Shown here one piece after another: positions 36,612 to 47,472 of a DNA stretch of 64,000 nucleotides. This stretch comes from Phycomyces nitens (Eukaryota > Mucoromycota > Mucoromycetes > Mucorales > Phycomycetaceae). Location of the stretch: contig JAHRBC010000001.1 of assembly GCA_022702545.1 (NCBI GenBank), forward strand, positions 2,976,001 through 3,040,000. The letters are read 5' to 3'. The stretch's first letter is position 1. Each line of letters starts with the position of its first letter. The translations under genes were made by a program, and so were the position numbers. The notes beneath the pieces were generated by a model. The model worked only from the letters and a program-made list of their open reading frames with translations, searched no databases and had not been told where the DNA came from.

Positions 36612-38889
36612 ATGGCAATGCTACCACCATCACCATCACCATCACCATTACCACCAACTCGATGTCTCAATCTCAAGCGTCATTCTGATGATCCTCTTGA
36701 AAGAGAGAAAAAGAGATGCTCATTAGATTCCAAACAAACAAAAAAAGTGCCATTAGAACCAATGACCACAAGTGAACTTGGGATTGCCTTTGAACAATGC
36801 AATTTTTTGACTGCAAGTGACAAATATAAATGCACCTGTTTGGGTCTAGGTGCACATGTACATTTGCATATCCTCTTGTGGGATATTATATATATATATA
36901 TAAAAATATATATATATGAATGTACACTCTTTTTGTTTTAATGTGTCTTGTAATCTAATCGTCTACTGTGTAGGCCCGAGACCTCTCATGTATCGCAAAG
37001 CAGATTTGTGTCCTAAAGAGGCAGCTCAGATTCTCATCTGTGGTCTTTGTCAAAACATTATTAAACAACATTGAACCTGAGAAACCATATCTGTCTGCTT
37101 ATCATCAACTGTCTGGCATGGCCATGTCTGTAATATCTCTAGACAGCCTTGTAGAACATGCCCCTCAAGCATGGCTTGTGGACCAATGTAGGAAACTATT
37201 ACCGGAAGATCCGGTTGCATATCGAGGCAAGGCAACCTAAATATCCTTAATATCCTTAAACTCATATGCTGTGAAACATTGGTTTAGACTATGTGGCTAG
37301 TCTGCTTGCAATTGAATTGAAATCGACATCCATGACATGGAATCCAGACAGCACTCTAGCCAGAATTCTCCACTCTTCACTCCAATCATTTGCCAACCCA
37401 AAGTAAGTCTTTTTTTTTCCTCACAATGTGTGTGTGGTGGTCTCTGCTAATATATATGTGTAAAAAAAAACACACAAGTGAGCCATTGAGAGACGGTGTC
37501 TATCTTGAATACTTTTTTCAACTACTGCAGGATCCACACAAACTCAAGCTGTTTAGCCAAAGAGAGCGCCAAAAGTTTGTAACAAGTCTCTTGGACCATG
37601 TTCTGTGGCACCAAGACACTGACAATTGCTCGGTTGGGAGTATCCTGTCTGCAAAGGAACTGGTGTGTGCAGGTAAGGATGAGGTGTCTAGTTATATTTA
37701 CATCTAATTCTGGTCTATCAAGATGGATCAAACTACTTTGCAACACGGCGGTCTATCTTTATTCATCTCGTAGATTGGTTAAAAAATGAAAAGCAGGCTA
37801 TCCCTGCATTCTATTGCCCTCTATTACCTTGCTGTGCATTGGATAAAGTGCATTGGGCTACAATGGTCAGGATCCATTTTTTTTTGAAATGAGGTCAGCC
37901 TGCAATCAACTGACAGGACATATAGAATGTGTCGAATAGTGCTACGATCTTGGGTCTCTGTCGTGCAATGTGCGAGGCTCTAGAGAGAGATCAGGAGGTG
38001 GTTAGGATAGCAGAGAGCGTGAGTGCATATACAAAACTGGTGTCTGAAGAACTATCAAATCAGCCTGACCTGGGGAGACTTGCACTATTGCTGTCCTTTG
38101 TACAAATCACGCTGCACTACAAGGGCGACTCTGTAGGACTCAACTACGCCTCCTGGTTCCAGGCAAGTCTATTCATAAAAACCAAAAAAGAAAGGGGGAG
38201 GGAGTCGATATCCAAGGACTATTCAGTTGATGGTTCTGTTACTCTACAGTCAGTGTTTGTAGACCCAAATACCACGTGTTTGAAATCCAAGAAGAATGGC
38301 CAGGCATTGATAAACTGTCTCCAAGACATGATAGCCTTTGAATTACCAGCCATTCTTCAGGTAAGCAGCAATTGGATCAATTGAACGACAATAAACCACT
38401 TTATAGATCCACTCAAAGGCCCTCTCTGGCTGCCAATTGGTGCCATCCTCCCACTACACAGCCATTGTCAAGACACGTTTATTGGATCTGGGAGTACGTA
38501 TAACTATATTAAATACCAGCCCTTATTAACAAACTCTCCCTGATGATTATGGCTATCAAAAGTTGGATCCCTCTCTTAGACAATTGCCCGTCTCAATCAA
38601 TACTCCCCTCGTGGCAGACAAAAAAAGGAGCAGTATACGTGGTCATTCAACCCTAGATATCCAAGCACTCGTTCAGGACTATGTAAACACAACCACTGTC
38701 CCAAAGTCATTGTGGGAGGCATCTATCTTCCAGGCACGCTGGTTCAAAGCAACATTCCTGCCAGCCTTTGTGTCCTGGAATCACACGGACCAGCAGCTGA
38801 GTATGGCACACAAGAGACTGATAAAATTACTTTATGAAAAAGGAAAGATACCTAATGTGCTTTACCGAGAATTCCAGAACATGATTTAA
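36612..38889 (+). CDS. Predicted helical protein, tentatively FANCA-like
   Basis: Nine exons are proposed: 36612 to an unresolved donor near 36830-36870, 36974-37226, 37288-37402, 37479-37672, 37774-37865, 37926-38162, 38250-38360, 38407-38493 and 38563-38889. The product is about 550 aa. The last part (STLDIQALVQDYVNTTTVPK, then FQARWFKATFLPAFVSW and LIKLLYEKGKIPNVLYREF) reminds me of the Fanconi anaemia A protein, scaffold of the FA core complex for crosslink repair. This is from memory of the family pattern and no motif proves it. The rest is helical and leucine-rich (ISLDSLVEHAPQAWLVDQC, DYVASLLAIEL). Introns 37227-37287 and 38163-38249 use GC donors. For the first of these a GT donor at 37188 also fits the frame. 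Confidence 0.55.
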
Positions 38890-38989
38890 TATACATTTAT
38901 AATATATATCAATTCTGTACAACACTGTGCTTAATAAAATGTCAATATTATAGAAAATGATGAATGTTATTAAATTGAAAAACATAAAT

Positions 38990-39130
38990 GACAATAAATG
39001 GAAATAAAATACTAAAAGAAAGAAAAAATAAAGGGGGGGAATAGAGGGGGTGGGGGTGTGGGGGTGGGGGGCCAATCTTGAAGACCTGTGGGTGTGGGTG
39101 TGGGTGTGGGTGTGTGGGTGTGGGTAAGAA
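38990..39130. repeat. G-rich tract and GGGTGT minisatellite between convergent genes
   Basis: On the plus strand, 39033-39071 has at least five runs of four or more G, and 39087-39125 repeats GGGTGT about six times. The tract sits between the 3' ends of the FANCA-like and acyl-CoA synthetase genes. It could fold into G-quadruplexes; that is inference from base content only. Confidence 0.8.
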
Positions 39131-39256
39131 AAGAAAGACTAGAGGAAGCAAGTCTTTATCTCTTTTTTTTTTTCTTCTTTTTTCTTTCTAGGCCTGATTT
39201 GATCCTTGGCAGAAGGATGTATACTTATTATATTTGCAGTTGCCGTGGTTGTGAAT

Positions 39257-41771
39257 TTAATTGAAGGCTCTTCCGTTGGACAGGACGGCATAGAGCTCGT
39301 CAATCTCTTTTTTGTAGACCTTCTTTGCAATCTCGCGCTTCAATTTAAAGGTGGGTGTCAAGAGATCATTCTCGACTGTGAATTCGTCTGATGTAAAGTG
39401 AACGGCGCGGATCTGCTCGAATCCCTTGAGATCACTCTGCTTGCCAAATGCATTGAGGATCTTCAGGATGGCCTTCTTGACTTCAGGAGAGGTGTAAAGT
39501 TCGGCCTTTGATAGGGATGCGAATTCAGGAGTCTTGGAAGCCCAAGCGCTCAAGGAATATGCATCAGGGTAAATAATGCCAACCAATGAAGCCTGCATGG
39601 AATCGCCATAGACAAATGCCTGGGCGACCAATTCGTGCTTTTGATAGACACCCTCAATCTTTTCTGGAGCAACGTACTCACCCTAGAGAGGTTTGGTTAG
39701 TTTGCCATCTGGACAATAAAAAACCAAAGCTTGGTTGCTTGCTTGATTGCTCGCTTGCTTACCTGAGACAGCTTAAAGATGTTCTTGAGACGATCGATGA
39801 TCATGACGCGGTTTGCAGAATCAAAGATACCAATGTCACCGGTATGCAACCAACCATCCTCATCAATGGTCTCTGCAGTCTTATCTGGTGCATTGTGATA
39901 CTCACGGAAGATACTGTTGCCACGGATACAGATCTCACCACGGGGATAAGGCTTATCAGTCGAAAGATAATCCATGTCAGGCACATCTACCAACTTGATT
40001 TCTGAACATGGGAAAGGAGCACCCACAACACCTGATGTGTTATCCTCGCTGATGGTCTACAAGTACCCAAAGTTAGACGACTTTTTTGTGTCTGTAAATC
40101 AATACCACTTACCAAACAACCAGCACAAAAGTTCTCAGTCTGACCATAGCCCTCAAATACCTGGGCAGAGAAGCAGATTCTCATAAAGTCCATGACATCT
40201 GGAGAGACAGGAGCAGATCCACTGAGGATAAATCTGAGACGACCACCTAGCTTTTGACGAACCTAAAACATGTATGTATATAAGTACCATGCACAAGATA
40301 TATATATGCCTGCCTCGAGGGCTTTGGTATTACCGCTGAGAACACAAGACGATCCCAGAGCCAATGGTTCACGGTTGTCTTGAGATGGGACTTTTTCTGG
40401 CTGTAGGCAGAGTTGAACATGAAGCTGCTCAGACCACCCTTGGCCTTGACACCTGCGAGAACCTTGTCATAGATACGGTTGAAAAGGCGGGGCACTGAGC
40501 AAAACACGGTTGGCTTGAGCTCTTCAATGTCATCGAGCAGCTTGGCAGTGTCGCCCTGGTAGTATCCAATGGCAGCACCCTTGTAGACATGAATACCCTG
40601 GGCAGTGCGCTCAAAGACGTGTGCGAGTGGGAGATAGGAAATGTAGACATCGTTGTGGGAGATGGGGGCAAATGTTCCAACATCACCTGCAGCGGCTACA
40701 CCGTTGATGGAGGCGACACAGTTGGCCTGTGTAAGGATGGCACCCTTTGGCAGACCGGTTGTGCCACTATGATGATCAAGGTTATTCAATTTTTAGTCAT
40801 ACTAAAACTCAATTTCAGTAGTGGGGCGGGTAAAAAATGAAAAGAAAAAAAAAGAAAGGAAAAAGCTGGAGAAAGAGGATATCTGAGATCTAACCTGGTA
40901 TAACAAATTGTGGCAATGTCCTGGGGTACAGGCAATGGGGTCTCTTGGCCACCCTTGCCCAGCTTCTCTATGTCCTTGAAAGTGTTGACGATAAGCCCGG
41001 CTGCGACTGCGTTGCTGCGGACTGTCTCATCTACGGTATCGTCCATGATGATGACGTGTTTGATTGATGGCAACTGTCCTTTGAGCTGTGTAATGGTTGA
41101 AAGCTTATCGGCGCTCGAAATAATGAACTCCATGTCAGTTTGGTTGACGATGTAGTCAATGGCTTCGGCACCCAAGGTGTCGTAGAGCGCGACGATGATA
41201 AAGGCCTGTCGATAGCATGCCTGCTCAGACATTGTCTACCAATAATAATAATAAAAAAAGAGAGATGGATAGATAGAGAGAGGATTAGCATTCCAAAGGC
41301 TATTGAAATGCCTCGGCAGACTTACCCATTCAGGCCTGTTGATACTATAGATTCCGACCACCTTTTGGCGCTCAAGACCAAGGGCACAAAGACCTTTGCC
41401 AAAGTTCTGAATGCGCTCCATGACCTTTGGATGAGACTGCCAGACATATTCCTTGGCCACTCCGTTCTCCATGCGACGAGTACCCAAGAAAGGACGGTCT
41501 ATAGGTGTGTTACTCCTGAATCTCTTTTTGTTGCACAATGGCCAATACGCCAAGTAGCATATATATATATATAATATATTTGACATCAAAATAGATAATC
41601 ACCTCCTCCAAGCTTTGAACCATTGGAATACATATCCCAAAGAGTAGTGATTCCTTCGGGATGGTCGACTAGCTTGTCAGCAAACAAAAAGTGGCGCATT
41701 GCTACCGTCTCTCCATCTTTCTTGACAGAACCAGTGGCAGGCACAGCATAGGGTGGCTTAAATGGGGACAT
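39257..41771 (-). CDS. FAA: Long-chain acyl-CoA synthetase
   Basis: Seven exons (41771-41603, 41498-41326, 41235-40895, 40766-40334, 40262-40113, 40056-39763, 39682-39257) encode 661 aa. The AMP-binding P-loop is [11 protein letters not shown], split by an intron. Further motifs are [30 protein letters not shown] (A5), GWLHTGDIG (A7) and [20 protein letters not shown] (A8). The enzyme activates long-chain fatty acids with ATP and CoA. No N-terminal membrane helix is evident and no PTS1 ends the protein (last residues GRAFN). The second half of the first exon ([13 protein letters not shown]) matches the FAA1/FAA4-type start. Paralogue identity within FAA1-4 cannot be settled. Confidence 0.95.
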
Positions 41772-41918
41772 TGTAGTAATATAGGATAAAGAGAGAAGAC
41801 AAAAGAAATCCAGTTATGTAATGCTTTATAGAAAGTGACTTGTATGGGGGGTGGGTTTTGAAAATAACACTAAAACCCCATTCAAATTCTTGAAAAGGAG
41901 GTCCGTTCGGCCTTTGTA

Positions 41919-43855
41919 TCACTCATTGTCGTCTAACCTGGCCTTTGTCAGTCTGACCTTGCCATCGACCAGGGTCGCCTTGAGACCCATTTCATCCAAC
42001 TCGGGTGTCTGGGCGGCCGCAATAGGCTTCATTTCCTCTACCAAACGCTGGTTTTCTGGATTGTTCTCGAGAATATTGCGGATGGCCAGGACCGCATACT
42101 CGCGAATATCTGGGATCCCCAGTGAATATTGCTGTCAGGCTATTTATGGACAATAATGCTTACATGGATTATTATCGTCGATTCTGCATTGAGCCAGAAT
42201 CAGTGGGATGCCTCCAAGCTGGCGAATCTACAAAACAGTGGATATCGGGTTAGTCAGCCATGTCTGAAAAATTCTCTTGTTACCTTTTCCTGCATCTCAA
42301 AGTCCCCAAAGCACATTGCACCGATGAACCGGACGCACTCGCGTTTCAGGTAGTCAAACCCAAGCCTCGAGGCGTCTAGGTTGTCCTTGCTATCTTTCTT
42401 TCTGGCCTCAAAAGGAATGGTCTCCAGCTGTCCAAGAAGATCTTTACTAATCATAAACACGACATTGGCCTATCCTCCTACCTGTCACTGATTCCAGGCT
42501 TTTCTTTTGGACCAGCAGTCTCTTGAGGCTTTTTTGCCTCTCAACTTCTGCCATGTTCATGGTTGTCAACATCTGCACAACCAGCACAAGTCCAGTATAG
42601 ACTTCCGACACCTCCTCAACCTCCAATTCGGATTTCTGGTCGGCTCCACTTGCCTGCACCTGCTTAATCACCAGGACAGCACGTTGGGATAATAATTTAA
42701 GGAGATCACAAAGAGCCTCAAGTTCCCTGTGTCCCATGAATTCTGGGAAGGAGTGTTTGTGGGCGTGTATTTGCGAATCAACAATCTTGATCAATGTGGT
42801 CTGAGGCCCATTGAGACTAGATTTGCTACAAAAAAAATTTATGAGCCAGAGTTCATCATTCCATTACATACTCGTTCATGGCCTCCAATAGGTCTACAAA
42901 GTATCCGCTGTTTACAAGCTGACGAATGATTGTACATCTACCCATAAGTTGGCATATCTTAGCATCGTGGGAATTGCGTGATCAATTTGAGCACCAAAAT
43001 GCTCCACTTTGTTTTACCCCAATTCGAAATTCTTGCTCTCATTGCCATGTAGTCTTTCCAAGTCCCCCAATATTCCATGAATAATCTGATGGCCGTTTTC
43101 AGTCGTGGCCAGCATCGCACTGTGACAGAGATAAGTAGGTTGCCAAAGATCAACTCTAGATTACCTATTCTCGGCTGACCGGATACTGTTTAGCACCAGG
43201 ACCAGAACACTCATCACAACCTTTTCATCCTCTTTGGCCACCAGAGAACTATAAATCATGTCAACCAAGTCAACCAAGTTGACCTAATCTATACGATCTG
43301 CTTACCTCCACAGCTTTCCTCTCTTGGATGTCATCCAGACCTTCCAGACCTGGCTGTCTGTTCCAGTGATCAAGTTGCATATCGCCTGTGTGCCGACCTG
43401 GAGAAGAAGGCCTATTGAACCAACACTGTCAATCTATGGAACACTAATTGCAATCTCCCTTGCCTCTTTCTTCAGAGCCATCTTCAACCGCGCTCAAGAC
43501 GGTCTCGATTGCTTCGATTGCTCCATTTTGACAGGCCAGGGTTTGGTTTTCTGGCTGGCCTGCAACACAATTGCGCTCAAGTTTGATTACTCTAATCAGA
43601 TTCTGTATGTCATTGGGATCCTCTGCTAATCTTTTCAGGCTCTCCAAAGACAGTTTCCAAAAGTCTGGGGATGCACCTAGCTGCACGCTATATTCCAAAT
43701 ATTATTAAATAATAATGATAGATAGATCTAGATTCGTCTTACCGAAAGACGTGATCTGTCAATGATCTCTTGATGGCATCTTCAAGAGGTGCCTGTAGCT
43801 CATTAGACAATATCCTTTGGGACAAATAATTCTCAAGCAATGATTCAATTGACAT
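41919..43855 (-). CDS. ATXN10: Ataxin-10 / Ctr86-type armadillo-repeat protein
   Basis: The gene starts at 43855 (MSIESLLENYLSQRILSNEL) and ends at 41919 (LTKARLDDNE), with about eight exons; the first (43855 to about 43741), the second (from about 43692), and the last two (from about 42284) are clear. The conserved C-terminal domain reads LGFDYLKRECVRFIGAMCFG, then IRQLGGIPLILAQCRIDDNN and IREYAVLAIRNILENNPENQ, followed by a charged tail. This is the ataxin-10 family, helical-repeat proteins involved in cytokinesis and septation in yeasts. Some middle exon borders (42450-43450) are approximate, including an acceptor GGGTAG near 42931. It is tandem with the upstream acyl-CoA synthetase. Confidence 0.88.
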
Positions 43856-44236
43856 TCTTAATTGACAACAATTGACAATAAAAATTTAAAATTTGCATAT
43901 ATATATATATATTTAATTTTAAAAAATAAATTTGATAATTATAATAATTATAATAATAATTGTGTGTATATGCTTGGATTTAACCAGCGTTTTGCACTTT
44001 CTGAAATTTCCGACAAAGAGGTTTCCCTTTTGGAAAGAGTCTTTCTTGAACAGAAAAACGTCACTCGGACTAACAAAAAAAAATGCTGATAATAATACCA
44101 ACAATAATAATATTAATATTAATATTAATATTAATATTAAATGGCAGAATGAGTCTCCTTTCATCACTTCTTTCTCTCCTTTATCCACACTTCCTCTAGC
44201 CCCTCCCTCTGGGCTCTCCTTTCCTTTTACAAATCC
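43856..44236. promoter_or_regulatory. Divergent region between ataxin-10 and the Sec2-like gene
   Basis: A 381-nt AT-rich gap with TA, AAT and TTAATA repeats (43896-43913, 43937-43962, 44087-44140). It separates two divergent starts and should contain both promoters. No defined factor site was recognised. Confidence 0.35.
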
Positions 44237-45710
44237 ATGGACCTCTGTGACGGGGATGAGGCTGATACCACAGTCACCCAATGCACCCATTGTAATCCTA
44301 CTTGTCCTACCCAGACAGCAATCATATCACAGACCAAAGAAATAAGAGACCTTAGGCAACAACTAAAGACCCAGACAGAAGCATTCGAGCGACTTCAACT
44401 CGACATCTCAACCCTCAATCAGAAATACGTTGCAGCCATTGAACGTGTAGCCGATGTCCAACATGAGAAAGACCTTGTCGTGCACGAGCTAGAAGAACTC
44501 AGCCGTAAACTATTTGAGGAAGCCAACGGCATGGTTGCTACCGAGAAACGAGAAAAATGGGAACTCGAGAACCAACTTCGTCAGACCCAGGAATATCTTG
44601 TAGCTGAACAGTGCCAGCTCACAGAACTCAAACAACGCATGCAGGCAATGCTAGTTTCTGAAGACAACCTGGACACCCAAGACGATCCCCGAGCAAGGGC
44701 ACAAAAGGACCTCCAGGAACTATACGGCGTCAAGCGGGCCAGCACAAACCCTACCCTCTATCGCAAACACATTTCTTCTGACCCATCTCAGCGTGTAACC
44801 TCTATGCCTCCCCTTCAATCCCCCAAACCACAGCGCACAATAACCATTGATGAGTTCCAGCTCGATAAGTTTCGAGAGTACCTGAATTCCAGTCGGTCGG
44901 TCTCGGTTAAAAAGCTATCCCAATTTGCCTATTTGAAATATTGCCAGGCTGAGGATATCGAACCTTGTCTACGGTTTGGTCCCCAGTCGCGTCTTTCGGT
45001 CAAGAAGATGATGGACTATCTGATGCGCCAGCCGTGCTTTATCGAACAGATGCCTCTACTAGATCCCAATCTCTCCAAACCAACCCCCTCAATATCCACA
45101 GCCTCTACAGCCACCCAGCGCCCTATCTGGGAACGATTCTCGAATTCCAAGCCTCTGGATGGCGGCTGTTCGGCTTGCGGGCGATTGGCCGGCCAAGACT
45201 GTGCACTCAAATATCGCTTTAAGCTCGATTCTGGTGATCCGTGGCTTCCAATTGATGAGTATTGCAGAGATCGTCTGGTAGCCGTGTGCGAGTTTTATGT
45301 ATTTCTGAGAAATATACAACTTGGGCTCTATTCAGATCGGCCGATTCAGGACCTGTATGCAGAGAACATCAGACTTCGGCTACAGATGTTTTATTCTCGG
45401 TGAGTCCTGTCTACTGAACCTATTACAAGATCACTGATGTTTAGAACACTTTTTTTTTCACTTGTCGAAATAAAGCATGGGAGCATTACCAGTGATGCTG
45501 GAAGGCATGGGTGTGTCTCCTGATACGATTGGCAAGGCTTCTATACCATTGGAAACACTTGCCACAATTCCAGATGATGCCTATACATCAGACACTTCAG
45601 CGTCTTCTGGGCCATCTACACCTGTTCGGACCAATCTAACCATACTCTCGGCTGTGTCTTGGCAAAATGAGCCATGGGCGCTGGACTCGTCTCAATCTCA
45701 ACCTCCCTAA
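44237..45710 (+). CDS. SEC2: Sec2-type Rab guanine-nucleotide exchange factor
   Basis: Two exons (44237-45399, 45476-45710) encode 465 aa. The N-terminal half is a long coiled coil (KEIRDLRQQLKTQTEAFERL to QLTELKQRMQAML). It contains the Sec2 GEF segment ELEELSRKLFEEANGMV, which in yeast opens the Rab Sec4 and in animals Rab8 (Rabin8/GRAB). A second domain follows, with IDEFQLDKFREYLNSSRS, a CxxC-like pair (GGCSACGRLAGQDC) and EYCRDRLVAVCEFYVFLRNI, as in the C-terminal half of Rabin-type proteins. The tail is Ser/Thr-rich. It likely acts at exocytic vesicles in hyphal tip growth, inferred from the family. Confidence 0.9.
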
Positions 45711-46069
45711 GTTGTTGTTTTTTTATATATTTATTTATATATTTATTTATTTATTTTCTAAATTATAGCCATGAATAACCTACACTTGTATTATTCTGGC
45801 TCACTAGATGATTACAGAATAGGTACGTTGCCAAATCTCCTTTCTTGTTCAGCTTTAGAACAGAATAGACCAAGCATATCGGCCAATTCAAATACTTGCT
45901 TTCCAACTTATGCACATGATAAATAATAAATTGATAATATCATTAATGTCAATTGAACAAGCATACAAAGGCAGCTTTTATGGAATGTGTGTATGGAATG
46001 CCTTTTTTTTTTATTTTATTTATATATTTATTATCACCATGACTGGACAAGAGGCATTCTGGGACATGT
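45711..46069. other. Convergent intergenic region
   Basis: About 360 nt between the Sec2-like stop and the stop of the coiled-coil gene. TTTA repeats occur near 45721-45755 and 46006-46032. Nothing gene-like is supported. Confidence 0.4.
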
Positions 46070-47032
46070 CTAGTTCAATTCGGTTCCTATTCGAAGAACA
46101 ACCTCTAGCCAGTGAGGGTTACTGGCCCAATCGACATTGCTTTCCATTATGAGTTTCTAAAATATGATATGATATCAGCCAAGCATGGTTGCCAAGATGA
46201 TGCGAATAATCTATTGTTGGTTGCACAACTTACCAACAACACATTTCGTGTAACTTCCAACTGATATTGCATGTCCTTTAGACCATCTTGTCTATAACAT
46301 TGTCAAGATTATTATGTTTTCTGTCTAGTATGCATCTAAATATAAATCTACCTAGTGCGTGCTTGGCTCCCTTCAGAAGACAATTGACTACTCATGTCAG
46401 TAGTACCAATTGGACCAGTCAATGGCATGGTTATCATTTCAATTGACTCCATTTGCTGTCTGTTCTCCTGATGTAACACTTGGCAAGCATGAAAATTAAT
46501 AAATAAATCAATAAATAAACATTGGCAACCCTTGAACCTTACCAAGAACCTGGCGTTCCAATGCTGCCAATTGGTCTTTGACCAATCGCAATTCCTCAAA
46601 GGCCTTTAGGAATTCAACGACAAGAGCATCTCTTTTGTCGATTGCTGCCTGTATTGGCTGACTATGGATCACGTCAGAAACGATGCTAAACTAGGAGTCT
46701 ACAAACCTCTGCATTATTTTCGCGTGGTCGGAACTGTCAGGGTAGAGTGCTTGGCGTGTGAAGTAGGAAGCTTCGAGGTTTTGGACAATATGGTTTTTGC
46801 CAAGATTAAACTGAGAGAATGCATTGACTTGGGAGCGTAATTCTTCCACTCTGGATTTGTATCGCACGAGATCCTCATTGACATCATGACTTTCAGTGCT
46901 GGTTGGTGCTGCTGGAGTCTCTAGATCGTTTTCATACTTTTCAATCTGCCGTTTGAGCCAGTCAATCTCTCGCTGGGAATCGAGAATCTGGCGCTCTTTT
47001 AGAGTTAAAAGGTCTTGGGATGAGGATTCCAT
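46070..47032 (-). CDS. Coiled-coil protein resembling kinetochore CENP-H
   Basis: Five exons (47032-46707, 46661-46543, 46478-46352, 46291-46234, 46156-46070) give 238 aa in one frame, near the size of animal CENP-H. Most of the protein is coiled coil (LKERQILDSQREIDWLKRQI, LRLVKDQLAALERQVLVLHQ). The C-terminus QYQLEVTRNVLLKLIMESNV followed by DWASNPHWLEVVLRIG fits the CENP-H ending, where a VFQ-L-I helix precedes a V-N/D-W-A-x-D/N-P block. CENP-H (yeast Mcm16, S. pombe Fta3) belongs to the inner-kinetochore CCAN complex. Coiled coils mislead easily, so the call is tentative. Confidence 0.55.
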
Positions 47033-47472
47033 CTTGCAGTAACCATGTATTGTACTCTTTGTGACTTGTCTTTATATATATATAAATATGTTTATGTGTG
47101 TAATGCATGCCCAGCCTTTTGTTGTTACAAAAGACACTATAAATAGACATGATCTGTGTTTCATTTTGTTAATGCGATACGCCAAGGTGATTATTATAGA
47201 GAGAGGGGGAGGAGCCAATGTCCTTTTTAAAGTTCCTCATTTCAACGTAAACTCTCCTTCCTTTCTTGGCAAATATACAGACCACATTCAAGAGCCTTAA
47301 AACCTTCTGTAACATTGAAAGGAACGTCATCAATTCGAATCTACAATTATAAATATATCCACTTTCTTCCTTGACAGCTCCCAATCATCAGGACAACAAA
47401 TATTTCCTTGTTAATTAGCCATTTAATCTCCCGACAAGGACAAAAGACTTGTTTTTAAAAAAGCATTTTATA

